Of a DNA stretch of 64,000 nt, positions 26,925 to 36,450 are shown piece by piece (position 1 is the first letter of the stretch; each line of letters opens with the position of its first letter). The stretch lies in NCBI RefSeq assembly GCF_009208735.1, contig NZ_WFLJ01000005.1, forward strand, positions 186,001 to 250,000, written 5' to 3'. Position numbers and translations under genes: made by a program. The notes under the pieces were generated by a model. It was not told the origin of the DNA and searched no databases. It saw only the letters and a list, made by a program, of their open reading frames with translations. The stretch comes from Janthinobacterium rivuli. GTDB taxonomy: Bacteria > Pseudomonadota > Gammaproteobacteria > Burkholderiales > Burkholderiaceae_D.

Positions 26925-28421
26925 ATGCATCCAGCGATTTCCCTCGGTATCGACCTCGGTACCTCCGAACTGAAAACCGTGCTGATGGACAGCGCGGGCG
27001 CCGTGCGCGGCCAGGCTTCCGTGCGCATCGACACCAGCCGCCCGCAAGCGGGCTGGTCCGAACAAGCGCCGCAGGACTGGTGGGCCGCCTGCGTCAACGC
27101 CCTGGCGCAGCTGCGCGCCGGCTGGCCGCAGGACTATGCGCGCATCGCCTGCATCGGCCTGTCGGGCCAGATGCATGGCGCCGTGCTGCTCGACACCAAC
27201 GATCAGGTCATCCGTCCCGCCATCCTGTGGAACGATGCGCGCGCCGAAGCCGAAGCGGCCAGCCTGGCGCGCGACTATCCCGCGTATGCGGACGTGACGG
27301 GCAGCCTGCCCATGGCGGGCCTGACGGCGCCGAAACTGCTGTGGCTGCAAACGCACGAGCCCGACGCCTTCGCCGCCATCGCCTGCCTGCTGTCACCAAA
27401 GGATTATCTGCGCCTGCGCTTGACGGGGATCAAACTGACGGACATGTCTGACGCGGCCGGCACCCTGTGGCTGGACGAAGCCAGGCGCGCCTGGTTCGCG
27501 CCCATGGTCACGGCCTGCGGCTTGCGCCTGGATCAATTACCGGCGCTGGCCGAAGGCGATGCCGCCACGGGCACCGTGCTGGCGGCCATCGCCGACCAGC
27601 TGGGCTTGCCAGCGGATGTGGTGGTGGCCGGTGGCGGTGGCGACAACCCCGTTTCGGCCGTGGGCATCGGCGCCGTCAACGGCGGCGACAGTTTTATTTC
27701 GCTGGGCACCAGCGCCGCCATCGTCTCCGTCACCGAGGAGCCGCTGGGCAACCCGGCCGGCGGCGTGCACAGCTTTTGCCACGCCCTGCCCGGCCGCTGG
27801 TATGCGATGGGCGCGATCCTGTCGGGCGCCAGCTGTTTGCGCTGGGCCACGGGCGTGCTGGGCCAGCCCGATGAAGCGGCCCTGCTGGCGCTGGTGGAGG
27901 CGGGCTTGCCGCTCGACACCCCCGTCGCACCATCCGCGCCGCTGTTTCTGCCCTACCTGTCGGGCGAGCGCACGCCGCACAACGACCCGCAAGTGCGCGG
28001 CGCCTTTTTGCAACTGGGCCACGACAGCACGCCGGCCCAGCTCGGCTATGCCGTGCTCGAAGGCGTGGCCTTCGCCTTGCGCGACGCCATGGCGGCCGTC
28101 ACCTCGACGGGTGCCGTCGTTCCCCACTGCATGCTGGTGGGCGGCGGCGCGCGCAGCCAGTACTGGGCGCAGCTGCTGGCCAATGTGCTGGGCCGTGAGA
28201 TGCGCACCCTGCACAACAGCGAACTGTCGGCCAGCCTGGGCGCGGCCAAGCTGGGCTTTGCCGCCATCGGCGACACCAGCCTGCTCACGCAGGGATTGCC
28301 CATCAAAAACACTTTCCTGCCCGATGCCGCGCACAGCGCAGCCTTGAGCATCCGTTACGGTCGCTACCGTAGCCTGTTTCCCGCCGTGCAAGCCTTGCAC
28401 CAACTCAGTGATAAGGAATAG
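26925..28421 (+). CDS. xylB: Xylulokinase (FGGY-family carbohydrate kinase)
   Basis: A 498-residue kinase. Residues near the N-terminus ([16 protein letters not shown]) form the phosphate-binding loop; [13 protein letters not shown] is the xylulokinase-type substrate segment; the C-terminal half has [14 protein letters not shown] and [14 protein letters not shown]. The known reaction is ATP-dependent phosphorylation of D-xylulose to xylulose 5-phosphate. Overall similarity favours xylulokinase among FGGY kinases, but the exact ketose is not certain. The stop is 2 bp from the tal start. No xylose isomerase or polyol dehydrogenase is in the window. Confidence 0.87.
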   Translation: MHPAISLGIDLGTSELKTVLMDSAGAVRGQASVRIDTSRPQAGWSEQAPQDWWAACVNALAQLRAGWPQDYARIACIGLSGQMHGAVLLDTNDQVIRPAILWNDARAEAEAASLARDYPAYADVTGSLPMAGLTAPKLLWLQTHEPDAFAAIACLLSPKDYLRLRLTGIKLTDMSDAAGTLWLDEARRAWFAPMVTACGLRLDQLPALAEGDAATGTVLAAIADQLGLPADVVVAGGGGDNPVSAVGIGAVNGGDSFISLGTSAAIVSVTEEPLGNPAGGVHSFCHALPGRWYAMGAILSGASCLRWATGVLGQPDEAALLALVEAGLPLDTPVAPSAPLFLPYLSGERTPHNDPQVRGAFLQLGHDSTPAQLGYAVLEGVAFALRDAMAAVTSTGAVVPHCMLVGGGARSQYWAQLLANVLGREMRTLHNSELSASLGAAKLGFAAIGDTSLLTQGLPIKNTFLPDAAHSAALSIRYGRYRSLFPAVQALHQLSDKE

Positions 28422-28423
28422 TA

Positions 28424-29374
28424 ATGAATCAACTGCAACAATTGAAGCAATACAGTACTGTCGTCGCCGACACGGGCGACTTTTTGCAACTGGCCCGTTT
28501 CGCGCCGCAAGACGCCACCACCAACCCGTCGCTGATTTTAAAGGCCGTGCTGCAGCCCGAATACGCGCCCTTGCTGGAAAGCACGGTCGCGGCCCACAAG
28601 AACGCTACGCTTGACGATATCGTCGACCAGGTGCTGGTGCGTTTCGGCCTGGAAATCCTGAAAGTCGTGCCGGGCCGCGTGTCGACGGAAGTCGACGCCC
28701 GTTTGAGTTTTGACCGCGCCGCCACCGTCGCCCGCGGGCGCCGCCTGATCGCCCTGTACGAGCAAGCCGGCGTGGCCCGCGAGCGCGTGCTGATCAAGGT
28801 TGCCGCCACCTGGGAAGGCATCCAGGCCGCGCGCGAGCTGGAAAAAGACGGCATCTTTTGCAACCTGACCCTGCTGTTCGCGTTTTGCCAGGCCGTCGCC
28901 TGCGCGGATGCGAACGTGCGCCTGATTTCGCCGTTCGTGGGCCGCATCTACGACTGGCACAAGAAGTCGCAGGGTGCGGCATGGGACGAAGCGGCGCGCA
29001 GCCTGTCCAATGATCCAGGCGTGCAATCGGTCACGCGCATCTTCAATTACTACAAACAACATGGCATCGCCACCCAAGTGATGGGCGCCAGCTTCCGCAA
29101 CGTGGGCCAGATCACGGCCCTGTCCGGCTGCGACTTGCTGACCATCAGCCCGGACTTGCTTGCCAAGCTGGAAGCGGCGGATGCGCCATTCGAGCGCGCC
29201 TTGGGCGGCGACTTGGGCGCGGCGCAGCCGGCCGTCACGTACGACGAGGCCGCCTTCCGCTACGCCTTGAACGACGATACGATGGCCACCGAAAAGCTGG
29301 CCGAAGGCATCCGCGGCTTCGCCGTCGATGCGGGCAAGCTGGACGCCATGATCGAGAAATTGCGCAGTCACTAA
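28424..29374 (+). CDS. tal: Transaldolase
   Basis: A 316-residue TIM-barrel enzyme of the TalB type. [10 protein letters not shown] and the Schiff-base lysine in [14 protein letters not shown] are intact, as are [12 protein letters not shown] and MGASFRN. It exchanges a dihydroxyacetone unit between pentose-phosphate sugars and glycolysis. AAGGAA precedes the ATG and the gene is coupled to xylB. Its place here indicates that the imported sugar feeds into the non-oxidative pentose phosphate pathway. Confidence 0.94.
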   Translation: MNQLQQLKQYSTVVADTGDFLQLARFAPQDATTNPSLILKAVLQPEYAPLLESTVAAHKNATLDDIVDQVLVRFGLEILKVVPGRVSTEVDARLSFDRAATVARGRRLIALYEQAGVARERVLIKVAATWEGIQAARELEKDGIFCNLTLLFAFCQAVACADANVRLISPFVGRIYDWHKKSQGAAWDEAARSLSNDPGVQSVTRIFNYYKQHGIATQVMGASFRNVGQITALSGCDLLTISPDLLAKLEAADAPFERALGGDLGAAQPAVTYDEAAFRYALNDDTMATEKLAEGIRGFAVDAGKLDAMIEKLRSH

Positions 29375-29437
29375 GTTTTCACCCAGTTTTTACCGTAGCA
29401 CCGTTTGTTTTTACAATAAAAACCCTTGGAGATCCTC

Positions 29438-30373
29438 ATGAAAAAAGTCATTACCGCCTCCCTCTTGCTGTCCGCCGCCTGCGGCGCTTTCGCCGCCGAC
29501 AAACCGCTCAAATCGATCGGCGTGAGCGTGGGCGACCTGGCCAACCCGTTTTTTGTCGCCATCGGCCGCGGCGCGGAAGAAAGCGCGAAAAAACTGGGCG
29601 GCCCTGGCGTGAAAGTCACGACTGTGTCCAGCAAGTATGACCTGAACACCCAGGTCGACCAGATCGAGAACTTCATCGCCAACAAGACCGACATCATCAT
29701 CCTGAACGCCGTCGATTCCAAGGGCATCGCACCGGCCATCAAGAAAGCGCGCAATGCGGGCGTGGTCGTGATCGCCGTCGACGTGGGCGCCGTGGGCGCT
29801 TCGGCCACCGTGATGTCCGACAACACCATGGCCGGCGACGTCTCGTGCGCCTACCTGGCCAAGCAGATCGGTGGCAAGGGCAATGTCGTGATCCTCAATG
29901 GCCCGCCGGTCACATCCGTGATCGACCGCGTCAACGGCTGCAAGAAGACCCTGGCCGCGTTCAAGGATATCAAGATCCTGTCCGACAACCAGAACGCGGG
30001 CGGCAGCCGCGACGGCGGCATGACCGTGATGTCGAACTTGCTGACGGCCCATCCGAAGATCGACGGCGTGTTCGCCATCAACGATCCGACGGGCATCGGC
30101 GCCGAACTGGCCATCAAGCAATCGAAACGCACGGACGTGAAACTGATCACGGCCGTCGATGGCGCGCCCGATGGTCAGAACGCCCTGAAAAACAAGGCTG
30201 GCCTGTTTGCCGCCACCTCGGCGCAAAACCCGTACCGCATGGCCACGGACGCCGTGCAGATGGGCTATGACATCATGAACGGCCGCACGCCGAAACAGAC
30301 CATGGTGCTGTTGCCGACCCCGGCCATCACCAAGGAAAACGTCGCCACCTACACGGGCTGGGTAAAGAACTGA
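29438..30373 (+). CDS. Periplasmic sugar-binding protein of an ABC importer
   Basis: A 311-residue precursor with signal peptide (ITASLLLSAACGAFA). The mature domain is of the RbsB/periplasmic-binding-protein-1 type: IGVSVGDLANPFF, NAVDSKGIAPAI, VIAVDVGA and GVFAINDPTGIGA. It would deliver a pentose, hexose or polyol to the permease encoded at 31975. GGAG lies 7 bp before the ATG. The sugar cannot be read from sequence by eye; ribose-, fructose- and xylose-type binding proteins share this pattern. Confidence 0.9.
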   Translation: MKKVITASLLLSAACGAFAADKPLKSIGVSVGDLANPFFVAIGRGAEESAKKLGGPGVKVTTVSSKYDLNTQVDQIENFIANKTDIIILNAVDSKGIAPAIKKARNAGVVVIAVDVGAVGASATVMSDNTMAGDVSCAYLAKQIGGKGNVVILNGPPVTSVIDRVNGCKKTLAAFKDIKILSDNQNAGGSRDGGMTVMSNLLTAHPKIDGVFAINDPTGIGAELAIKQSKRTDVKLITAVDGAPDGQNALKNKAGLFAATSAQNPYRMATDAVQMGYDIMNGRTPKQTMVLLPTPAITKENVATYTGWVKN

Positions 30374-30450
30374 TCTGCCTGACCTGAACCACGTGGCGCC
30401 GCCGGCCAGACGGCAGGCGGCGCCAGTTTCACCAGCAAGGAAGGACAGTC

Positions 30451-31950
30451 ATGAGCGACGAAATTATTTTTGAAATGCGCGGCATCGAGAAGCGCTTTGG
30501 CGCCACGCGCGCGCTGCGCGGCGTGCACCTGACGGTGCGCAGCGGCGAAATCCATGCCGTGATGGGAGAGAACGGCGCCGGCAAGAGCACCCTGATGAAA
30601 ATCCTGTCGGGCGTGTACACACCGGATGCGGGCGAGATCATTCTCGACGGTAAACCGATTCGTATCCGCAACCCGGGCGAGGCACGCGCGCTCGGCATCA
30701 ACCTGATCTATCAGGAATTGAGCGTGGCCAAGAACATGACGGTGGCGCAGAACGTCTTCATGGGCAGCGAGCCGCAAGGACCGTTCTGGACCGTCAAGGG
30801 CGGCGAAATGCGCGCGCGCACGAACGCCATCCTGGCCGACCTCGGTTCCCGCTTCGACGCGGACACCATGGTGTCCGCGCTGTCGATCGCCGAGCAGCAG
30901 CAGGTGGAAATCGCCCGCGCCCTCGTGCATGAAAGCCGCATCCTGATCATGGACGAGCCCACTGCCGCCCTGTCCGACCGGGAAACCGAACAATTGTTCC
31001 GCATCATCGAAGAACAGCGCGACAAGGGCCTGGCCGTGCTGTACATCAGCCACCGCATGGCCGAGGTGGAACGCCTGGCGCGCCGCATCACGGTGCTGCG
31101 CGACGGCGCCTATGTGGGCGAACTGGGCAAGGACGAACTGGATCAAAAGAAAGTCGTGCAAATGATGGTGGGCCGCCCCGCCGACGACTTTTATGCGCAC
31201 CAGCGGCGCAGCACACGGGGCGCCGAGCGCCTGCGCGTGGAAAAGGTGGGCGGCGGCAAGGTCAAACCCGCCTCGTTCAGCCTGCATGCGGGCGAAGTCA
31301 CCGGCCTGGCGGGCCTGGTCGGCGCGGGCCGCACGGAACTGGCGCGCCTGATCTTTGGCGCCGACAAAAAGCAAACGGGGCAAGTGTGGCTCGATGGCCA
31401 GGAAGTGCATATCCACCGCCCGCTGGCGGCGATCCGCCACGGCATCGGCTACCTGCCGGAAGACCGCAAGAGCCTGGGCTTGTTCATGCAATTGTCGGCC
31501 ATGGAAAACATGTCGATGAACATACTGTCCAAGCATTCCACGGCGGGCGTCGTCAACCGTGGCGCCCTGACCCAGCTCACGCGCGAGGCGATCAGCAACC
31601 TCAACGTGAAAGTATCGGGGCCGGACGGCATCGTCGGCGGACTCTCCGGCGGCAACCAGCAGAAAGTCTTGCTGGCGCGCTGGCTGGCCATCGCGCCCAA
31701 GGTCCTCATCCTCGATGAACCGACGCGGGGCGTGGACGTGGGCGCGAAGAGCGAAATCTACAAGATCATCCACCAGCTGGCGGACGCCGGCACGGCCGTG
31801 CTGTGCATTTCCAGCGAACTGGCCGAGCTGGTCGGCATCTGCGACCGCGTGATGGTGATGTGCGAGGGACGGATGACGGGCGAAGTGAGGGGTGACGATA
31901 TCACGCAGGAAAACATCCTCGCCTATGCCACCCATCTGGACGCCGCTTAA
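30451..31950 (+). CDS. Sugar ABC transporter ATPase (double nucleotide-binding domain, RbsA-like)
   Basis: A 499-residue protein with two ABC domains. The first has Walker A GENGAGKSTLMK, signature LSIAEQQQVEIARAL and Walker B ILIMDEPTAAL. The second has a degenerate Walker A (LVGAGRTELARL), signature LSGGNQQKVLLARWL and Walker B VLILDEPTRGVDVG. This asymmetry is normal for the carbohydrate-uptake-2 subfamily (RbsA/XylG/AraG). A strong AAGGAAGGA precedes the ATG. It powers the permease encoded 24 bp downstream. Confidence 0.93.
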   Translation: MSDEIIFEMRGIEKRFGATRALRGVHLTVRSGEIHAVMGENGAGKSTLMKILSGVYTPDAGEIILDGKPIRIRNPGEARALGINLIYQELSVAKNMTVAQNVFMGSEPQGPFWTVKGGEMRARTNAILADLGSRFDADTMVSALSIAEQQQVEIARALVHESRILIMDEPTAALSDRETEQLFRIIEEQRDKGLAVLYISHRMAEVERLARRITVLRDGAYVGELGKDELDQKKVVQMMVGRPADDFYAHQRRSTRGAERLRVEKVGGGKVKPASFSLHAGEVTGLAGLVGAGRTELARLIFGADKKQTGQVWLDGQEVHIHRPLAAIRHGIGYLPEDRKSLGLFMQLSAMENMSMNILSKHSTAGVVNRGALTQLTREAISNLNVKVSGPDGIVGGLSGGNQQKVLLARWLAIAPKVLILDEPTRGVDVGAKSEIYKIIHQLADAGTAVLCISSELAELVGICDRVMVMCEGRMTGEVRGDDITQENILAYATHLDAA

Positions 31951-31974
31951 AAAATCAATACAGGGAGAACTATC

Positions 31975-32982
31975 ATGACTACCACCACCCGCGGCGCCGC
32001 GCGCGCCGGCGAACCCTTCAATGCCTCGAACCTGATGCGCCGCCTGGGCATGCTGCCCGTGCTGGTCGTGCTGTACCTGGCCATGTACGGCTTGACCGTG
32101 TATTTCTCGGCCGACGGCACGTCGACCTTCATGACCAGCAATAACACCATGAACATCTTCCGCCAGGTGTCGATCAATATCGTGCTGGCGTCCGGCATGA
32201 CCTTCGTCATTTTGACCAGCGGCATCGATTTGTCCGTCGGCTCCGTGCTGGCCGTCTCGGCCGTAGCAGGCATGCTGATGTCGCTGTCGGCGCAGCTCGC
32301 CGGCTTCTCGATCCCCGCCTTCCTCATCGTCGGCCTGCTGCTGGGCGCGCTCAATGGCGTGCTGGTCGCCCTCGTCGGCCTGAACCCCTTCGTCGTGACC
32401 CTGGGTACCATGACGGCCCTGCGCGGCGCCGCCTACCTGCTGGCCGATGGCACCAGCGTGCTGAACACGGAAATCCCCAGCTTCGAATGGATGGGCAACG
32501 GCAGCTTCCTGGCCGTGCCATGGCTGATCTGGCTGGCGGCCGCCGTGGTGCTGCTGACCTGGTTCATCTTGCGCAAGACGACCCTGGGTCTGCATATCTA
32601 CGCCGTCGGCGGTAATATCCAGGCGGCCCGTTTGACGGGTATCAAGGTCGGTCTCGTGCTGATGTTTGTCTACACGATCAGCGGCCTGTTCGCTGGCCTG
32701 GGCGGCGCCATGTCGGCCAGCCGCCTGTACGCGGCCAACGGCAACTGGGGCACGGGCTATGAGCTGGACGCCATCGCGGCCGTCGTGCTCGGCGGCACAA
32801 GCCTGATGGGCGGCGTCGGTTCCGTCTGGGGTACCGTCATCGGCGCACTGATCATCGGCGTGATGAACAATGGCTTGACGATTTTGGGACTGTCGTCGTT
32901 CTGGCAGTATGTGGCGAAAGGTGTCGTGATCGTGCTGGCGGTCATTCTGGATAAATGGCGCCAGTCGCACGCACAAAACTGA
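31975..32982 (+). CDS. Sugar ABC transporter permease (RbsC-like)
   Basis: A 335-residue membrane protein with about 8-10 hydrophobic segments. It has the family motif TSGIDLSVGSVLAV and GLNPFVVTLGTM, plus AVGGNIQAARLTGI, the loop that contacts the ATPase. It forms the channel with the binding protein and ATPase encoded just upstream. GGGAG precedes the ATG. It ends the sugar operon and is followed by a perfect palindrome. Confidence 0.93.
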   Translation: MTTTTRGAARAGEPFNASNLMRRLGMLPVLVVLYLAMYGLTVYFSADGTSTFMTSNNTMNIFRQVSINIVLASGMTFVILTSGIDLSVGSVLAVSAVAGMLMSLSAQLAGFSIPAFLIVGLLLGALNGVLVALVGLNPFVVTLGTMTALRGAAYLLADGTSVLNTEIPSFEWMGNGSFLAVPWLIWLAAAVVLLTWFILRKTTLGLHIYAVGGNIQAARLTGIKVGLVLMFVYTISGLFAGLGGAMSASRLYAANGNWGTGYELDAIAAVVLGGTSLMGGVGSVWGTVIGALIIGVMNNGLTILGLSSFWQYVAKGVVIVLAVILDKWRQSHAQN

Positions 32983-33003
32983 ACCCGTAACCCATGAACT
33001 GCC

Positions 33004-33030
33004 GGGGTCGGACCCTGAGGGTCCGACCCC
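33004..33030. terminator. Perfect 12-bp-stem palindrome after the sugar operon
   Basis: GGGGTCGGACCC (33004-33015), loop TGA, GGGTCCGACCCC (33019-33030). It has no T-tract, so it is a REP-like element as much as a terminator. Related to the palindrome at 25698-25724. Confidence 0.65.
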
Positions 33031-33053
33031 AGTCCTCGCTCTTGGGTTAACGC

Positions 33054-33479
33054 TTAGAACACCAGCCGCATTTCCACATGCGCAATCCCCGCCTCCTCGA
33101 ATACCTCCCCCTGCTGCACGAAACCGTGGCGCGCATAGAATGGCGCGGCCACGGTTTGCGCGTTCAAGACCACGGCGGCATCGCCCCGTGCGCGGGCTTT
33201 ATCCATCAACAAGGTCAAAATGGCGCCGCCCACGCCCGTGCCGCGGCCCGGCTGGCGCACGGCCATGCGGCCGATGTGGCCGTCGGGCAATAAGCGGCCC
33301 GTGCCGATGGCGTTGCCGGCATCGTCATAGGCCACGGCGTGCAGGCACACGGCGTCCATGTCGTCGAGTTCGATCTCGGCCGGCACTTTCTGTTCATCGA
33401 CGAAAACTTCAAAACGGATGGCGGTGGCGTCGGGGCCCAGGGTGGCCCAGTCGCCGAGGCGGATGGTGTGCTTGGTCAT
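33054..33479 (-). CDS. GNAT-family N-acetyltransferase
   Basis: A 141-residue protein with the ElaA/YjcF-like start IRFEVFVDEQKVPAEIELDD and the acetyl-CoA-binding motif A region IGRMAVRQPGRGTGVGGAIL, including R-G-T-G-V-G. Such enzymes move acetyl groups to small amines or proteins. The substrate is unknown. The gene is convergent with the sugar operon and stands alone. Confidence 0.85.
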   Translation of the reverse strand: MTKHTIRLGDWATLGPDATAIRFEVFVDEQKVPAEIELDDMDAVCLHAVAYDDAGNAIGTGRLLPDGHIGRMAVRQPGRGTGVGGAILTLLMDKARARGDAAVVLNAQTVAAPFYARHGFVQQGEVFEEAGIAHVEMRLVF

Positions 33480-33553
33480 GGTAGGTGCGAATAAGAGACG
33501 GGCCGCAATTGTCGCACGGCCCGCATGGAGGAAGGAAGGTCAGCCCGGCCGCT

Positions 33554-34549
33554 TCAAGTCAGCTTCACCAGCTGCTTGCCGAAGTTACGGCCTTTCAACA
33601 GGCCAATAAACGCTTCCGGCGCGCTGGCCAGACCGTCCGCCACGGATTCGCGGAATGTCAGCTTGCCCGTCGCCACCAGCGAGCCCAGCTCCGCCAGCCC
33701 TTGCGGCCAGAATTCCGGCTGCTCCGAGACGATGAAGCCGCGCAAGGTGAGGCGGTTGGTGAGGATGAAGCGGGCATTCTCGAGCGGCGTCGGTTCGCCG
33801 TTGTAGCCGGCGATCCAGCCGCACACGGCCACGCGGCCAAACGCATTGGTGCGCGCCAGCGCCGCGTCGAACACGGCGCCGCCCACGTTTTCAAAGATGG
33901 CGTCGATGCCGTCCGGCGTGGCCGCTTCCAGGTCGACCGCCAGCTTGCCCGCCTTGTAATCGACGCAGGCGTCGAAACCCAGCTCCTTGACGACGTACGC
34001 GCATTTCTCCGCGCCGCCGGCGATACCGACGACGCGGCAGCCTTTCAATTTCGCCAACTGCCCCACGACGCTGCCCACGGCGCCGCTGGCGGCCGACACG
34101 ACCACGGTTTCACCCGCTTTCGGCGCCATGATCTGGTTCAAGCCATACCAGGCCGTCATGCCCGGCATGCCGACGGCGCCCAGGTAGGCCGAGGCGGGGA
34201 TATGCGTCGTGTCGACCTTGCGCAGCATGGTGCCGTCGGACACGGCCACTTCCGTCCAGCCCAACGTTCCCACCACCGTGTCGCCCACGGCGAACTTCGG
34301 ATGCTTCGATTCGAGCACCACGCCCACCGTGCCGCCGATCATGGTTTCATTCAAGGCTTGCGGCGCCGCATAGCTTTTATTCGTGCTCATGCGCCCGCGC
34401 ATGTAGGGGTCCAAGGACAGATACTGGTTACGCACCAGCAATTGACCATCCTGGATGGCGGGAATCTCGACAGTTTCCAAACGGAAGTGTTCCGGCTGCA
34501 CTTCAGCCGTGGGGCGCGAGGCGAGGACGATGCGTTGGTAGGTGCTCAT
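33554..34549 (-). CDS. NADP-dependent medium-chain oxidoreductase (CurA / leukotriene-reductase-like)
   Basis: A 331-residue zinc-free MDR enzyme. LSLDPYMRGRM near residue 50 and the nucleotide-binding VVSAASGAVGSVVGQLAK with downstream GIAGGAEKC are typical of the CurA, YncB and prostaglandin-reductase group, which reduces carbon-carbon double bonds of enones. Cys/His zinc ligands are absent, as expected for the group. The physiological substrate is unknown. The Dabb gene precedes it on the same strand. Confidence 0.88.
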   Translation of the reverse strand: MSTYQRIVLASRPTAEVQPEHFRLETVEIPAIQDGQLLVRNQYLSLDPYMRGRMSTNKSYAAPQALNETMIGGTVGVVLESKHPKFAVGDTVVGTLGWTEVAVSDGTMLRKVDTTHIPASAYLGAVGMPGMTAWYGLNQIMAPKAGETVVVSAASGAVGSVVGQLAKLKGCRVVGIAGGAEKCAYVVKELGFDACVDYKAGKLAVDLEAATPDGIDAIFENVGGAVFDAALARTNAFGRVAVCGWIAGYNGEPTPLENARFILTNRLTLRGFIVSEQPEFWPQGLAELGSLVATGKLTFRESVADGLASAPEAFIGLLKGRNFGKQLVKLT

Positions 34550-34606
34550 GAATACTCCTTGTCGATAGATAGGATCAGCGGAAGGCTGGTGTCTGCTGCG
34601 TAGCGA

Positions 34607-34909
34607 TCAAATCTCGTAGTCCATGCATTGCCGCGCTTCCCGCACGGCGCCAAAGAACGGCTTGATTTTCACGTGTTCGGGATGGTTCTGGTAGGCGTCG
34701 AGCGCTGCGCGGCTGGCGAACTCGCTGTACAGCACGATGTCGTAGGTCGCCTCCAGGCCCGGCTGGGCCACGGCCGCCTCGAATTTCAAGATGCCGGGCA
34801 CCAGGTCGGAGCAGGCATCGAGCAAGGATTTCAGTTTCAAGGCATTGGTGGCGCGGTCGGCGCCTTCGGCGTGGTCTTTGAGTTTCCAGAAAACGATGTG
34901 CTTGATCAT
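34607..34909 (-). CDS. Dabb (stress-responsive alpha/beta-barrel) domain protein
   Basis: A 100-residue protein starting MIKHIVFWKLKDHAEG, with the conserved first strand, a helix, and the later ATYDIVLYSEFASRAAL and YQNHPEHVK. This is the ferredoxin-like Dabb fold, which dimerises; bacterial roles are diverse and mostly unknown. It sits 57 bp upstream of the oxidoreductase gene and may be in the same transcript. Confidence 0.87.
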   Translation of the reverse strand: MIKHIVFWKLKDHAEGADRATNALKLKSLLDACSDLVPGILKFEAAVAQPGLEATYDIVLYSEFASRAALDAYQNHPEHVKIKPFFGAVREARQCMDYEI

Positions 34910-35038
34910 GGTGGCGATGTGAATCAGTTTATCAATGAAGCATTACTGTAACCGCTATCGGCATGCCTTGCAGGAACAGCGTGCACCATGCAAACGGGCG
35001 GCACCCAGGCCGCCCGCAGACTGGCTGTCAAGCAAGCA

Positions 35039-36217
35039 TTACAGCACCTCGAACAAGCCGGCCGCACCCTGCCCGCCGCCGATGCACATGGTCACGACCA
35101 CATATTTGACGCCACGGCGCTTGCCTTCGATCAAGGCGTGGCCCGTCAGGCGCGCGCCCGACACGCCGTACGGGTGGCCGACGGCAATCGCGCCACCGTT
35201 GACGTTCAGGCGGTCCATCGGGATGCCTAGGGTGTCGGCGCAATACAGCACTTGCACGGCGAACGCTTCATTGAGTTCCCACAGGCCGATGTCGGCCACC
35301 GTCAAGCCCGCTTTTTTCAGCAGTTTCGGGATGGCAAACACGGGGCCGATGCCCATTTCATCGGGTTCGCAGCCGGCCACGGCAAAGCCGCGGAAGATGC
35401 CCAGCGGCTGCAAGCCTTTCGCTTCGGCCACTTTGGCATTCATGACGATGGCCATCGAAGCGCCGTCGGAAAACTGGCTGGCATTGCCGGCGCTGATGAC
35501 GCCGCCAGGAATGGCCGGGCGGATCTTCGCCACGCCATCGTAGGTCGTGTCCGCGCGGATGCCTTCGTCTGCCGAGATCGTCACTTCGCGCGAGACCAGC
35601 ATGCCGCTGGCCTTGTCGGCCACGCCCATGATGGTGGTCATCGGCACGATTTCCGCATCGAACAGGCCGGCCGCCTGGGCCGCGGCGGCGCGCTGCTGGC
35701 TTTGCGCGCCGTAGGCATCCTGGCGCTCGCGCGAAATCTGGTAGCGCTTGGCGACGGTCTCGGCCGTCTGCAGCATGGGCCAGTACACTTCCGGCTTGTG
35801 CTGCTGCAGCCAGACGTCGCGGTACATATGCGTATTCATTTCATTTTGCACGCAGGAAATCGATTCCACGCCGCCCGCCGCATAAATATCGCCTTCGCCG
35901 GCGATGATGCGCTGCGCCGCCAGGGCGATCGCCTGCAAGCCCGAGGAACAAAAACGGTTGACGGTCATGCCGGCCGTCGTGACGGGGCAGCCGCCGCGCA
36001 AGGCCACCTGGCGCGCGATATTGCCGCCCGTGGCGCCTTCGGGAAAGGCGCAGCCGACCAGCACGTCTTCCACTTCCTCCGCCTCGATGCGCGCGCGCTC
36101 GACGGCCGCCGCCAGCACGTGGCCGCCCAGGGTGGCGCCATGCGTCATGTTGAACGCGCCCTTCCAGGACTTGGCCAGGCCCGTGCGGGCGGTCGATACG
36201 ATGACGGCTTCATTCAT
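35039..36217 (-). CDS. Acetyl-CoA acyltransferase (thiolase)
   Basis: A 392-residue thiolase. The nucleophile is Cys90 in NRFCSSG; the C-terminal active site has [11 protein letters not shown] with the catalytic His and [10 protein letters not shown] with the second Cys. It is closest in pattern to degradative (FadA-type) thiolases, which cut 3-ketoacyl-CoA into acetyl-CoA and a shortened acyl-CoA. A TACGGTCGTTC element lies 71 bp upstream of the start and is shared with the FadB-like and acyl-CoA synthetase genes. It is divergent from the MHS transporter. Confidence 0.9.
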   Translation of the reverse strand: MNEAVIVSTARTGLAKSWKGAFNMTHGATLGGHVLAAAVERARIEAEEVEDVLVGCAFPEGATGGNIARQVALRGGCPVTTAGMTVNRFCSSGLQAIALAAQRIIAGEGDIYAAGGVESISCVQNEMNTHMYRDVWLQQHKPEVYWPMLQTAETVAKRYQISRERQDAYGAQSQQRAAAAQAAGLFDAEIVPMTTIMGVADKASGMLVSREVTISADEGIRADTTYDGVAKIRPAIPGGVISAGNASQFSDGASMAIVMNAKVAEAKGLQPLGIFRGFAVAGCEPDEMGIGPVFAIPKLLKKAGLTVADIGLWELNEAFAVQVLYCADTLGIPMDRLNVNGGAIAVGHPYGVSGARLTGHALIEGKRRGVKYVVVTMCIGGGQGAAGLFEVL

Positions 36218-36287
36218 GCTGTGTCTCCTTGTGGGAATGTTATATGGTCAATGATGGTCTCTACGGAACGAGAATAGCACATTTAAG

Positions 36288-36298
36288 TACGGTCGTTC
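36288..36298 (-). promoter_or_regulatory. TACG-NN-CGTKC element upstream of the thiolase gene
   Basis: TACGGTCGTTC at 36288-36298, 71-81 bp upstream of the thiolase ATG. Matching elements lie 74-84 bp upstream of the FadB-like gene and 61-71 bp upstream of the acyl-CoA synthetase gene. The partial dyad looks like a TetR-family operator. The regulator is unknown. Confidence 0.45.
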
Positions 36299-36450
36299 GC
36301 AAAGTTGTGATGGCCGGCAATTTGTAAGCTTGGTGTAAGTTTCAAGCAAGCATGACGTAAGGTTCGGAGAACACACTCGCCCCAAGCTGTTGCAAGAATG
36401 GTCAAAAAGACCTCGGCAATGGTTCACTATAAAACATAGGGAGACAAACC

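Noticed and set aside
30349..32976. Long frame opposite the sugar transporter genes
   Set aside because: Low-complexity His/Gln/Arg-rich translation; the sense strand encodes clear transporter proteins.
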